This document shows positions 41,401 through 51,528 of a stretch of 64,000 bases of DNA, in pieces. The notes under the pieces are model-generated. The model was given only the letters and a program-made list of their open reading frames with translations. It did no database searches and was not told the origin of the DNA. The translations under genes and the position numbers were made by a program. Origin of the DNA: Epithemia pelagica (Eukaryota; Bacillariophyta; Bacillariophyceae; Surirellales; Surirellaceae). The stretch lies in NCBI GenBank assembly GCA_946965045.2, contig OX337237.1:682001-746000 (forward strand). The letters are read 5' to 3'. Every line of letters begins with the position of its first letter. Position 1 is the stretch's first letter.

Positions 41401-43570
41401 CCACAGCGTCTTATCGAAGAATACCAATGTGCCGGAATTGATTATCGTGAGCTGTCTCTCACTCAGTCTGAGATCAACTACTTCTCTTCAATGGCCGCAC
41501 TAGGACACGAAGATGCAGATTTCAGTGAGCAAACTGGATCTAGTTATGCACTTGATGATGACGATTCGTCTAGCTATGAAGAAATCGATGATGAACCACC
41601 GGATGACATGCAATTAAACCATCACTCCGACATCAGCGATGCATTTGTCCAGGCAGATTTGGTCACCGATATCAGCAACGCGTACCAACATGCCGACATT
41701 GATCCCAAATACCTAGTACCCACATTTCCGGTTGATTGTGAAGCTTCTGGTTATAGTTCCAACTCATCGCCATTTGCTCGAGAGTGCGCCTTAGTGGGAG
41801 CCGGTCTGGGCGGTGGCATCCAAAACACCAAAGAGTTGCACGTCCTTACATACAACGAAGCGATCAATGGACCAGAACGCGAACAATGGCTCGAATCCAT
41901 CGAAAAAGAGTATCAGCGCATGATCAACAACGGCGTCTTCATTCCATGCGCACCCGAAGAAGTACCAGCTGACGCCAAGATTCTTAGCAACGTGTGGGCA
42001 ATGAAGAAGAAAGCAAGTGGAGCGTTCCGTGCACGCTTGATTGCCCGAGGGTACAAACAAGTCGACGGGGAGCACTATGACAGTCATGCCACGTTTGCTC
42101 CAGTGGCCTCTGAGATGACCATTATGATCATATTCGTCTTGATCATCTTAGCGAATTGGGTCGTGCATGTGATGGATGTCAAGGGAGCCTTTCTGCTCGG
42201 AGACTTCGAAAAAGATCGGAAGATGTGGATGACCATTCCGAAAGGAATGGAGTCCAAATATCCTCCTGGTTGGTTAATCTTCCTTGGCAAGACTCTTTAT
42301 GGCACAAAGCAAGCCGCTCGTGCCTTTTGGAATAAGGTTCAGGAAGTTATGATTCTTGCGCAACCGTGCTGATCCATGCCTCTACTTCGCATGGACCGCA
42401 TATGGACTTGTCATTTGGCTCTCATGGGTAGATGATTTCTTGGTTTGTGGCTCCGAAGCAGGAGTCCTTCACTCCAAAGAAGCCATGAAGGAGCACTTTG
42501 ACTGCGAGGACTGCGGTGAATTGACGGAATATATTGGTTGCAAGGTCGACATTGACCGTGAGCAGCGTCTTTGCAAGTTCTCGCAGCCTGTCTTGCTGCG
42601 GAGCTTTACCGATGAGTTTGATGTTCCGACGGCGACACAGCCGTATGCCACTCCTGCAGCACCAGGGGAAGTACTCAAGAAAGACGACGGAACAGACGAC
42701 TTGGATTCGAAGCAGCAGTCTATGTATCGCAGCGGCATGGGCAAATTGTTACATCTCATGAAATGGTCCCGTCCAGACATCTTGAACTCCGTCCGCGAAC
42801 TCTCCAAGTTTATGAAGCAAGGAACACAACACCATCTTAAAGCCATGTTCCGTGTCATGCGCTATTGCATGGACACATCGAAATACAGCAAGATCTTGCG
42901 ACCGGTTGGTTGTTGGAACGGTGACAAGGACAGTTTTGAATTCGTCATTAGTGGTCGCAGTGACTCGGATTTCGCGAAAGACCCCGAAAAACGTCATAGT
43001 GTTTCTGGAATTTCGGTTTTCCTCCAAGACGCGCCGATTTCTGAATCCAGCCGAATGCAGGATTGTGTTACCCTCTCTGTGAGCGAAGCGGAAATTGTTG
43101 CGGCTGTGGAAACGGGTCAACGTATGCTCTTTGGAATGCGAGTCCTTGAACAAATGGGTCTGACTGTCCAGAAACCCATGATTTTGCAGATGGATTGCAA
43201 GGGCGCCATTGCTCTCACCCATTCGTGGAGCGTTGGAGGCCGAACTCGTCACATCGATGTCAAGTGGCACTTTCTTCGTGAGATGAAAGAGGAAGGCATC
43301 ATTCACACCGTTTGGTTGCACTCACCTGAAAACTCTGCAGACCTTTTCACCAAGAACTTAACTGGCCCAGAATTCCGAAAGCATGCATCCGTCTACTGCT
43401 CCGACCTTGACCCTGATAGCAATGCTGACGATGATCCTGACGCAACGGCCACAGACATTCCTGGTGCTCACGTCGAACCTCTCAATGGATCCGAAACCGC
43501 CATGCTTGTTTACCAAGGCCCTCTTCCATATTGGCTCGCCCATTATCTTCGCACACGATCTTCCAAGTGA
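38428..43570 (+). pseudogene. copia gag-pol polyprotein, frameshifted in reverse transcriptase
   Basis: Frame 1 (38428-42372, 1314 codons) encodes gag, then two CCHC zinc knuckles (Cys-Asn-Phe-Cys ... His-Gly-Tyr-Tyr-Gln-Cys and Cys-Glu-Asp-Cys ... His ... Cys). Protease (Asp-Thr-Gly-Ala-Thr), the His/Cys zinc region before integrase, and the integrase core (Leu-Asp-Met, Leu-Asp-Asn-Ala-Gly-Glu, Ser-Leu-Ala-Glu) follow, then the first half of reverse transcriptase. Frame 2 (from about 42356 to 43570) continues with Trp-Val-Asp-Asp (the RT active site) and RNase H (Ser-Asp-Ser-Asp-Phe, Ser-Glu-Ala-Glu). The shift near 42350 has no slippery-site context at a normal gag/pol border, so it is a mutation, not a recoding site. 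Confidence 0.9.
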
Positions 43571-43863
43571 CTCAGCCCCATCAGTATCTCATACCATCAT
43601 AGTGAAAAGCCCATTGTCAACCGTATCCATCGAAACAAAACAACAACATCAGTCAGAAATCCGAACCATGAAAACCCAAATCATTAAAACAAAACCTTCA
43701 ACACAACGACTCTTACCATCAGCATCATCAACACTCCATCTAAATCAGGCAGGGCATTATTTTCATTTCCGCACACATTCGAAACACACAAGACGATCAC
43801 CACCCATTATGACATCAAGGATTATGGTATCTATGGACATTCGAGCGACACAATTAGGCAGGG

Positions 43864-44141
43864 TGTTGGAATCTTCAATTGAGTCGCTCTTCATGTCGTG
43901 GTCCCGAATCAAGACAGTCGCACATATGACCTTTGGGATAGAAACCGCATGGGAGGCGGTCATAGCTCACATAGGTCTTGGACCATCTCGATCTCATCTG
44001 GCACAACAACATTCTCTCAATCCTAGTCGTAATGCTCACTCTTTCTAAATCACTCTGTTTTGAAACCCTTTTGCTTGCATCTACGATTACGTTACTTCTG
44101 TGCACAGGAGACACCATCAGGGCCAATCTAGTGATCCAACA
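43864..44141 (+). repeat. Right LTR of the copia element
   Basis: 278 bases, TGTTGGAATC ... TCCAACA, with short inverted ends TGTTGGA/TCCAACA as usual for copia LTRs. Confidence 0.92.
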
Positions 44142-44971
44142 GTCCCTACCTACAAGGAGCGATGGATCATACCAGTTCCATTGGCCACGCCAATGGCATT
44201 CACTTCAAGGAAAGCGTCCCAGGTCGTTTCCAATTTGTTTTTGTTTTTCGTCCACAGTTTTGGATTCTCCACCCTGGCGGACAAGAGTGTCACGTGTGGC
44301 ATCACGTGATGGCACCCTGATTTCCTCCATTTCAGTTGTGGCCCGCAAAAGTCCTTGTTGCAGTTTTTGGAATCTGTTTTTGTGGATCGACTCTCTTGCT
44401 TGTGGATTGTTAATGAGAGCATGAAATTTCTTGACCCTGAAACAGAATGTTCCGAGGTTCACGTGGGATATTTGGTACGATATATTATTATATCAAGTCC
44501 AATACACTGATGTAGATGCGACCATTCAGGAATGCCTGTGCAACTCTTCCATTCGTGGACATGCAGCGAACTCGGCCGTTTCCAACCGTAACTGTTGTTG
44601 GATGCGGTGGTTCTCTCTTATGAAGAATCATTCGACGGAACTCTATGCATGGGGTACAAGACTAGTGTGTATCGAAGGATCCATTCATTCGTACACAAGG
44701 AAACAGATCCAATAATGCCATTCGTCGGGAGAATCTTTTTGTGGGACCCCTTTCCGCTGCCAACAAAAGACTACGGTCCATCGAAACCCTCCCATTGCCT
44801 ATAGTAGTAAGTATGACACGCACACCGTATTACTCTAATAAAACTACCTACCTATAGTCGTTTGACCCTCTTGTTTTCGTTTCAGTTGTCGTTGTCGTTT
44901 TTGGCGGGGGTGCCCTGGTTGTGTGTTTCTTGTTGTTGCTGTTGTCGTTCTTGTGGCAGTGGTTCTTATTC
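44142..44971. other. 3' flank of CYS-1 (left)
   Basis: A diverged copy of 56822-57643; landmarks are AGCGATGGATC-TACCAGTTCC, GTCCCAGGTCGTTTCCAAT and GGAATGCCTGTGCAAC. Short frames here are not conserved between the two copies. No gene is seen. Confidence 0.5.
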
Positions 44972-46276
44972 TTATCCCCGGGGCGTGGCAAAGCCATATT
45001 CGGTATTGTCATAGGGTTCCGGCAAGGGTTGTTTGACCAAGCCTTCGGCCTGTTCCTTGATGGACGCAAACATCTGAAAGTGTTGCACACGAGTAAAAAA
45101 TAGAAAGTCAATACCCACCAAAAATAATGTGAGTTCAGTGCCGCGTACACTGCAAAACCTCAAGCCAAACACGACATACAAACAGCCACAAAAACGAGCA
45201 ATCACAATCCATAGACGTACCGGATGGGTAAAGTATCGTTCTCCAAAACTGGGAATGATACAGACGGCCGTTTTCTGGGCCGATTCCGGTCGTTGACAGA
45301 CTTGGAGGGCGGCCGCGACAATGGCACCGGAACTCACACCCACGGGCAAGCCCGTCATCCACAATTCATTGGTCATGGCCATGGCCGTGTCGGACGAAAT
45401 GGGCACGACTTCGTCCAACACGTCCAAGTCCAAGACGGGCGGCACCAAGCCGGCCCCCATGCCTTGAATCTTGTGCGGACCTTGGGGACCAATCTTGTCA
45501 CCGCCCTTGGCGGCGGTAATCAACATTTGTTCTTGCGGTTCGACGGCGACGGTAACCAAGTTGGGATTGAGGGGCGGACAATTGTGATTGGCGGAACCTT
45601 TAATGTATTGCGAGACACCCGTCACGGTGCCACCCGTCCCCACACCCGACACCAACAAGTCAATCGTCCCATCGGTATCACGCCAAATTTCGGGTCCCGT
45701 CGTTTCGCGATGAATTTTGGGATTGGCGGGATTTTCAAATTGTTGCAACATGAATCCGTGCTTGCCGTCACGGTCCAAGTCGGCCAAAATTTCATGCGCC
45801 TTGGCCAAGGCACCGGGGACGGCCGTTTCCTTGGGCGTCAAGACCACTTGACAGCCCAACGCCAAGAGCATCATGCGTCGTTCGACCGACATGGTTTCCG
45901 GCATGGTCAAGATGCAGTCGTAGCCCCGTTCGCGGGCAATAAAGGCCAAGGCAATCCCGGTATTGCCCGAGGTGGGTTCCACCAAGGTTGTTTGACCGGG
46001 CGTAATCAAGCCATCGGCTTCGGCTTGATCAATCATGCTGCGACCCAACCGATCCTTGACGGAACTACAGGGACCCAAGGATTCCATCTTGCCATAGAGT
46101 TTGCAACCCTCGGCCAAGGGATGAGAAGCTTGCAACATGGTACCCAAATCCAACAAGGGAGTATTGCCCACGAGATCCGAGGGACGCGATGCCACATGCA
46201 GCAACCGTTGGCAGCTCGTCGTGGTCGTGGCGGCGGAAGCGGGGGTAGATGCTGGTTTGGACTGTCGACACCCCAT
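44972..46276 (-). CDS. Cysteine synthase-like PLP enzyme, CYS-1 left (two exons)
   Basis: Model: exon 1 is 46276-45221 and exon 2 45073-44972, giving 385 residues. It has the fold-II PLP signature: Ser-Ser-Val-Lys-Asp-Arg with the PLP lysine, Thr-Ser-Gly-Asn-Thr-Gly, Gly-Val-Gly-Thr-Gly-Gly-Thr-Val-Thr-Gly (phosphate loop), Ile-Gln-Gly-Met-Gly-Ala-Gly and Gly-Val-Ser-Ser-Gly-Ala. It should make cysteine from O-acetylserine and sulfide; a cystathionine beta-synthase-like role is possible. The intron (147 nt, CCG/GTACGT ... TTTCAG/ATG) is a multiple of three without stops, so retention would insert 49 hydrophobic residues. The short exon 2 is conserved in CYS-1 right and CYS-2. The N terminus Met-Gly-Cys-Arg-Gln-Ser-Lys suggests lipid modification. 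A (CT)n run lies at 46336-46362, upstream of the ATG. Confidence 0.9.
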   Translation of the reverse strand: MGCRQSKPASTPASAATTTTSCQRLLHVASRPSDLVGNTPLLDLGTMLQASHPLAEGCKLYGKMESLGPCSSVKDRLGRSMIDQAEADGLITPGQTTLVEPTSGNTGIALAFIARERGYDCILTMPETMSVERRMMLLALGCQVVLTPKETAVPGALAKAHEILADLDRDGKHGFMLQQFENPANPKIHRETTGPEIWRDTDGTIDLLVSGVGTGGTVTGVSQYIKGSANHNCPPLNPNLVTVAVEPQEQMLITAAKGGDKIGPQGPHKIQGMGAGLVPPVLDLDVLDEVVPISSDTAMAMTNELWMTGLPVGVSSGAIVAAALQVCQRPESAQKTAVCIIPSFGERYFTHPVRLWIVIARFCGCLYVVFGLRFCSVRGTELTLFLVGIDFLFFTRVQHFQMFASIKEQAEGLVKQPLPEPYDNTEYGFATPRG

Positions 46277-47706
46277 GATGCTCCTCTTTTTCCCTCTCCC
46301 ACAATTATGGAATGCAGCAATACGTCACTCGGGTCCGTCTCTCTCTCTCTCTCTCTCTCGCTTGTTTCCGGCCGAGGGAGAGTTTCTCGAATGGGTTGCG
46401 AAAGCAGGCGGGTGCAACTCTCTAAAAGGATTCGAAACCCAAGATCCAATCTTTCTTACAGTAACGACAGAGTGGTGTGGATCGAACTAACTGTCGTTGT
46501 CGTCGTTGTCGTCTCGTGTCAAAACAGCGTGGGCAACCTTATTTTTCTTCAAGACCCAAGATACACCCAAAAAGATACGTATGCCTGTTCATCAATTCAC
46601 CGAAAGGAGGAAGACGACGACGGGTGTGTATCATCGTCGTCAGAAAAGATATCTCGCGGGGAATCTTTTCGCATTATATGCGACCTATGAGCCACTGCGC
46701 GTCATGCGTTCTCTTCTTGTCTAGCCGTTACGGTTACGGCTCGAGGTAGCTTAGCAACCACGACACTTGACAGGATATAGCAACCGGAGGAGAAGAATCA
46801 TCGCCACAGACAGTGCGAATGAACCCCATTGGAAACACATTGATAAGACAGTTTCGGGCAGATCATCATTTCTCGTCCCATTAAAAAAATGGCACCACCA
46901 AATCCACGGAGAATGGTCAAGTCCAAACGGAAACATATAAAGAGAATCCAAAGCATAGCTAGCAGCTATATCAATGGACCATTTACCACAGTCCTAGGAG
47001 TACTCTATATTGTATGATTTTTGTGCTGGTGGTGGTTCGTCATGGAATACACACACATATCGTCTCGCGCAGAAAGACTGCAACTTCCGGTAACTACACG
47101 TGAGTCGCATATTCTCTCCCAAAACCCAACGGACGAAACCAAAACAAAAGATCGATATTCATACAAAGTACGTATTATGATACCGTAGAATATGATTTAC
47201 CATTCTCTAGTATGGAACAAACGGGAATGTCGAAAGGTATGTCGTTTGTATGTCGTTTGTATGTCGTTTGATGTTGTTTGATGTCGTTTGATGTCGTTTG
47301 ATGTCGTTTCGGGCTCGCGCGCAAACATGGTTTGCCTCAAAATCCAGCGGTGCTCCTTCAGTTGATGGGCTTTCCGTCAATCAGTGACTTGAAACCTTGT
47401 GATTTCTCGTGAAGAATCCCATTCGCTGGAGAGTACATATTCTTTTGGCGATAAAAACATCCGACATCATCCGACATCATCCGACATCCTCCGACATCAT
47501 CCGACATCTACCAAATCCTCCGACATCCGTGACTCTGGATGTTTTCCTCATATTAAAATAATCTGTACCTAGTATGATCATATAAGAGGTATTACTGTGT
47601 GAAAATTAAAAATGTTATATCGTGACGATACTCTGAGTAGTAGAAGGATTACCTATGTTTTGAGTCCATAACCGGAAGTTGCTGAATCTACTCCAAATCT
47701 TTGTTA
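46277..47706. other. CYS-1 upstream region / CYS-2 3' flank (left)
   Basis: The first 150 bases are specific to this arm. From 46434 on it matches 59197-60485 almost base for base. It contains the intact version of the site occupied by the MITE at 37024 and the GATGTCG fold-back array. Small frames here (for example 46751-46951) are duplicated passively with the arm. Confidence 0.5.
47225..47530. repeat. Fold-back structure of two opposed 10-bp arrays (left arm)
   Basis: About seven GATGTCGTTT/TATGTCGTTT units at 47238-47310 face about six CCGACATCAT units at 47459-47530, whose complement also contains ATGTCGG. About 150 bases of single-copy sequence lie between. The right arm (59994-60306) has the same structure with one extra CCGACATCAT unit. 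Confidence 0.8.
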
Positions 47707-49741
47707 TTAGTACCCTCGGGCCGTATGAAATCCATACTCCCGATTGTCGTAGGGTTCCGGCAAGGGTTCCTTGCTCAGGGCTCAGGGCCTGTGTCCAGGG
47801 AATGTGTTTTTGAGTTCTGAAATCGAGTCAATAGGTTATGGTCCCCTTGAAAACTCGAAAACACAACCTCGAATCCCCCAAATCTTGGCAATCCCCCAAC
47901 GACCTTGCCAAGATTCTGAAATCGAGTTTCGAGTTTCGAGGTTTGCAAAGAGCCCCACGCGCTCCTACAAAACCCACCTTTCAGCCGCCGGGCTCTCTGT
48001 CTCTCATTTCGATCTCTCCGACAACAACAACGAGGCAATCTCTCTTGTCCATCATAGACAATAGTAGCACAATGATTGATGTGATATAAGTAGGAGCTTC
48101 TCTAGAAAATAAGCAAGTATTATTAACCTGTCGCTGCCATGGAAGTAATGGTCACAACCACTGTCAATGGTCAAAAGCAAATAATTCTCATCTCTCCATA
48201 GATGACATGGTTACGGAACAAAGCCCGCATCCTGCTCCATGGACGGGCTCTACAAATATTCTACCTTCTCCCGTTATGCAATGTGATATTAGGAATTAGG
48301 AGTACTCAAGCGACATTTGTTTGTTGTCATTGTCAATTGCCGTTGTGCTCGTTCATGCGCCGGTAGGGGGGAAGCATGGGAGTGCACGAGTATTGAAAAA
48401 TAAAACTCGAAACTCGAAACTCGAAACTCGAAAATACAGTTTTTACCTGGACACGTACATCCAGATCGTTGTTTCAAGGGAGGGACAGAGCCCCACCTCA
48501 AAACTCGGAACTCGATTTCAGACCTCGAAAACACATTCCCTGGACACAGGGCCTCAATTCTTCCGCTTGTGCCTTGACATGAGAAAACATCTGGAATAGT
48601 CACAAAACACAAACACACAACAACAAAGAAAAAGAGAACGTGGCATGTGTCAGAGTGACTTTCTCGTGTGCGCTGTCCGCAACCAACCAACCACAGCGAC
48701 CACCAAGTGCACACAGATAGGCACAGGATCGTGCGGACGTACCGGATGACTAAAGTATCGTTCTCCAAAACTGGGCAAGACACAGACGACGGTTTTATTT
48801 GCCGATTCCGGTCGTTGGCAGACTTGCAAGGCGGCCGCGACATTCGCACCCGAACTCACGCCCACGGGCAAGCCTTTGAGCCAGAGCTGTTTGGTCATGT
48901 TCATGGCGAGCATGGAATGAATGGGTACCACCTCATCAATCAAGTCCAAATCCAATACTTTGGGAATCACACCGGCCCCCATGCCTTGAATGAAATGAGG
49001 ACCAATCTCTTGCAAGGGTTCTCCTCCCTTGGCTTGGGTAATCAACATTTGTTCCCGGGGTTCCACGGCAATGGCTTGCAACTCCGGATTCTTGGGAGGA
49101 CAGTCGTGTTCGGCCGAGCCCTTAATGTATTGCGTGACACCGGTCAGTGTGCCACCCGTCCCAACGCCAGCCACAAAAATATCAATGGTTCCCGCCGTAT
49201 CTCTCCAAATTTCGGGATCCGTCGACTCTCGATGGGCTTTGGTATTGGCTGGATTGTCAAATTGTCGCAACAAGTAGCCGGTGCCCTTACAATCGGCCAC
49301 GACTTGTTCGGCCTTGGCCAGGGCTTCGACCATGCCAGCCTTTTTGGGCAGAAGGACGACATTGGCACCCAGTGCCAAGAGCATGAGGCGACGTTCCATG
49401 GTCACTGATTCCGGCATGACAATGGTACATTTATAGTCACGTTCGCGTGCCAACATGGCAATGGAGATGCCCGTATTACCCGACGTGGCTTCCACCAAAG
49501 TCGTTTCACCTCGTATAATCAATCCCTTGGCTTCGGCATCGTCCAACATAGTACGAGCAATCCGATCCTTGACCGAATTGCAGGCATTGAAGGCCTCCAA
49601 TTTGCCATAGAATTTGCACCCATCGGCGAGTTTTTCGTCGGAAAAGACGTGATTGCCCAAATCCAACAAGGGCGTTTTGCCAATCAAGTCGGAGGGACAA
49701 GAGGCCACATTCAAGGATGTACCGGATTCTCCATTCATCAT
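47707..49741 (-). CDS. Cysteine synthase-like PLP enzyme, CYS-2 left (three exons modelled)
   Basis: Model: exon 1 is 49741-48743, exon 2 48590-48548 and exon 3 47780-47707, giving 371 residues. The same catalytic motifs as CYS-1 are present (Asn-Ser-Val-Lys-Asp-Arg, Thr-Ser-Gly-Asn-Thr-Gly, Gly-Val-Gly-Thr-Gly-Gly), with about 60% similarity by eye. Intron 1 (152 nt) is at the same place and with the same sites as in CYS-1 (CATCCG/GTACGT, CAG/ATGTTT). Exons 2 and 3 together give Met-Phe-Ser-His-Val-Lys ... Pro-Leu-Pro-Glu-Pro-Tyr-Asp-Asn, matching the single last exon of CYS-1. They are separated by the inverted-repeat element at 47783-48552. If that intron is not spliced, the protein would end with an unrelated tail after Gln-Ala-Glu-Glu-Leu. 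No transit peptide is visible, so it is probably cytosolic. Confidence 0.8.
47783..48552. mobile_element. Inverted-repeat element inside the CYS-2 last coding segment (introner-like), left copy
   Basis: The ends GGGCCTGTGTCCAGGGAATG (left) and CATTCCCTGGACACAGGGCC (right) are inverted copies that continue with differences for over 40 bases (to CTGAAATCGAG). Removing the insert joins GAATTGAG to CAAGGAACCC and restores the reading frame seen in CYS-1. The short repeat TGAG at both borders may be a target duplication. GT five bases inside one end and AG inside the other allow splicing in frame with four extra codons. It contains further inverted CTCGAAA runs. Confidence 0.7.
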
Positions 49742-50058
49742 TTTAATAGCTGCTGTGTCGGTGGTCGTAGATTTGGTTTCGAATTTCTGATCGGATCAGA
49801 TTATGAGAGGAGCACCCCTAGCATAAAAAATTCTGCCTAAAAGTGTCTCATTCGGGTCGCTACGGATTGGGTACGTCATCATGACGTGTAAGGGACTAAT
49901 GACCAAAGGGAATGGAACGGTCATTATCGGTTACCTACTTACTGGTTTTATGCGTTGGATGTTATGGTTAATCCTACTTAGTCTTTCTTTGGAACGGATT
50001 CTATCAAGTAGAATAAGACAGTTTATCAGACCCACCGTCTGGTAAAGGAGAACGAAGA
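49742..50058. other. CYS-2 leader and duplication boundary
   Basis: Up to 49851 it is identical to the right arm. From 49852 the sequence is unique to this position. No feature is recognised in 49852-50058. Confidence 0.45.
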
Positions 50059-51357
50059 ATGGCTACATCGACACGATCGAATACGAAAACTGCAACTGCA
50101 AGTGGAAGGAGCGGAAGCGGAAGCGGAAGCGGAAGTGGAGGCGGAAGCGGAAATGGGAACCCCGGGGCCACGGGGAATGGGGAAGGAGATCGTACTTCAC
50201 GCCATGGCGCGAGTATGGGAACGGGAGCGGGAGGGAGTGACCCGCCAGGAGGTGTACCTGGAACGAGAGGAGGAACCGCAGCAGGGACAGCTGCAGGAGC
50301 GGCCCCGGGAGTGGCGGCACCAGGTGGTGCGCCTGGGACTGGCGCAGGAAGCGCCGGAACGGGAGGTGCCGGCGGTGGCGCCGGTGCAGGAGGTGGTGCG
50401 CCGGGAGCAGGAGGAGGCGGACATGGTGGCGGTGCCGCAGGAGGCGGAGGCGGCGGCGGTGCTGCAGGAGGAGGTGCAGGAGGAGGTGCAGGCGGCGGCG
50501 CTGGAGGCGGAGGAGGAGGAGCAGGCGGTGGTGGCGCTGGAGGAGGAGGAGGAGGTGGAATACCTCCAGGCGTTCCAGCACCACCACCACCCCTCTCTGC
50601 TGTGGGAATGGCACTTAGTGTATGTGGCGCGAATCCTTTCGAAATATACGCCCTAGAACATACCGAACGCCTTAACACCCTAGAGTCATATGGAAGAATG
50701 ACATCGGATGACGTGACCCAACTGGTGTCGAGGCTGGAAAAGCGCCCGTACCCGCACAACGTGGCAATTCCTTCAAGCGTCGTAAAGAACATTCAAGGAA
50801 TGTGCTTCTGGTCAGCCAGAGCGCGTCGTCAAGGCCGTCCGCTTAACTACGGAGACTTCATAACCGCTGTCCTAGCTGAATCCCTGGACGCGATGGAGAT
50901 CCAGTCGGAGAAATCCTCTGCACCTGATATTAAGCCCTCTGCCCTCAAGGAAGAAGAATGGGAGGACTGGAGTCAAGAGTTCCCAACGTACCTGTCGCAT
51001 ATCTATGGAAAACAGAAGGCACCATTGGACTACGCGATTCGTCCCGATTTAGCGCCTACCCATGTCTTTGCAAGCACTAGGGAACAAGAGCTCTATAGCT
51101 ACCCTCTAGGTGGGCCGTACTTCAAAGAGGACAACAAGGAAGTATTTCGGCTATTGAGTGACCTTGTCAAGGATCAGCCTGCAACGTGGATTCAGCCTTT
51201 CCAGGCTTCACAAGATGGTCGACGCGCATGGATGGCATTGGTCGATCATTTTGATTGGGGGGGGGGGGGGGGGGGGACAGAGTGTTTGTCGAGTCATTGG
51301 TGGCGAACTGTACAAACCCACAGTCGACAAAGAGAACCAGGAAATCTTGGAACGTGA
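50059..51357 (+). CDS. Gly-rich gag-like protein (probable retroelement fragment)
   Basis: 432 residues in frame. About 60 residues of Ser/Gly and then more than 100 residues of Gly/Ala low complexity precede a globular part. There, Glu-Glu-Glu-Trp-Glu-Asp-Trp-Ser-Gln-Glu-Phe, Tyr-Leu-Ser-His-Ile-Tyr-Gly, Pro-Leu-Asp-Tyr-Ala-Ile-Arg and Asp-Gly-Arg-Arg-Ala-Trp-Met-Ala-Leu-Val-Asp-His-Phe recall the gag N-terminal region of diatom copia elements. The end is scrambled by a 20-G run at 51257-51276; another frame stays open to 51400. No protease, integrase or RT follows. It is best read as a truncated gag. The function is uncertain. Confidence 0.4.
   Translation: MATSTRSNTKTATASGRSGSGSGSGSGGGSGNGNPGATGNGEGDRTSRHGASMGTGAGGSDPPGGVPGTRGGTAAGTAAGAAPGVAAPGGAPGTGAGSAGTGGAGGGAGAGGGAPGAGGGGHGGGAAGGGGGGGAAGGGAGGGAGGGAGGGGGGAGGGGAGGGGGGGIPPGVPAPPPPLSAVGMALSVCGANPFEIYALEHTERLNTLESYGRMTSDDVTQLVSRLEKRPYPHNVAIPSSVVKNIQGMCFWSARARRQGRPLNYGDFITAVLAESLDAMEIQSEKSSAPDIKPSALKEEEWEDWSQEFPTYLSHIYGKQKAPLDYAIRPDLAPTHVFASTREQELYSYPLGGPYFKEDNKEVFRLLSDLVKDQPATWIQPFQASQDGRRAWMALVDHFDWGGGGGGTECLSSHWWRTVQTHSRQREPGNLGT
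51257..51276 (+). repeat. Homopolymer of 20 G
   Basis: A run of 20 G at the end of the gag-like frame. The true length is uncertain in any sequencing method, and the frame downstream depends on it. Confidence 0.9.
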
Positions 51358-51383
51358 TGACATGGCGGATCTACTCCATGACA

Positions 51384-51443
51384 TCCACGAATTTGCCTAA
51401 GCATCCATGAATTTGCCATAGCATCCATGAATTTGCCAAAGAA
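51384..51443 (+). repeat. 20-bp tandem repeat, three units
   Basis: Three copies of CATCCA-GAATTTGCC-AAG follow each other with small differences, beginning in the last codons of the longer gag-like frame. Confidence 0.85.
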
Positions 51444-51528
51444 CTACATACGAGAACAAGAAATCACAAAGCACCACATTCCATATTAGTAATCTTTCAA
51501 TTTGCCACTACTCTTGACTCCGTCAGTA

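Larger units (their letters stand above)
37936..44141 (+). mobile_element. Ty1/copia LTR retrotransposon
   Basis: About 6.2 kb: left LTR, one gag-pol frame (broken once), right LTR. Domain order integrase before reverse transcriptase defines the Copia group, and diatom genomes carry many of these. Near-identical LTRs mean recent insertion, yet pol carries a frameshift. The host sequence on both sides is found joined, without the element, at about 56785-56840. A primer-binding site could not be assigned with confidence. GGCAGGG before the right LTR may serve as polypurine tract. Confidence 0.92.
44142..49851. repeat. Left arm of the CYS segmental duplication
   Basis: It corresponds to 56822-62621. 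Similarity is moderate over the 3' flank of CYS-1, high in the CYS-1 coding region, broken around the CYS-1 N terminus, and near-identical from about 46434 to 49851. The arm ends sharply after GCCTAAAAGTGTCTCA. Confidence 0.9.

Noticed and set aside
42340-42372. Programmed frameshift in copia pol
   Set aside because: It lies inside reverse transcriptase rather than at a gag/pol border, and no slippery sequence with a following structure is evident; a mutation is simpler.
45224-46690. 488-codon plus-strand frame over CYS-1 left
   Set aside because: It mirrors the CYS-1 coding strand; its composition (Gly/His/Arg/Thr) follows from the antisense codons and it has no family motif. The same shadow appears over the other CYS genes.
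46751-46951. 66-codon frame repeated at 59520-59720
   Set aside because: It is identical in both arms only because the arms themselves are nearly identical; there is no evidence of coding selection.
47459-47530. CRISPR-like array
   Set aside because: Units of about 10 bp with no spacers in a eukaryotic context; this is an ordinary tandem repeat.
50004-50792. 262-codon minus-strand Pro-rich frame
   Set aside because: It is the complement of the Gly-rich repeat of the gag-like ORF and has no independent support.
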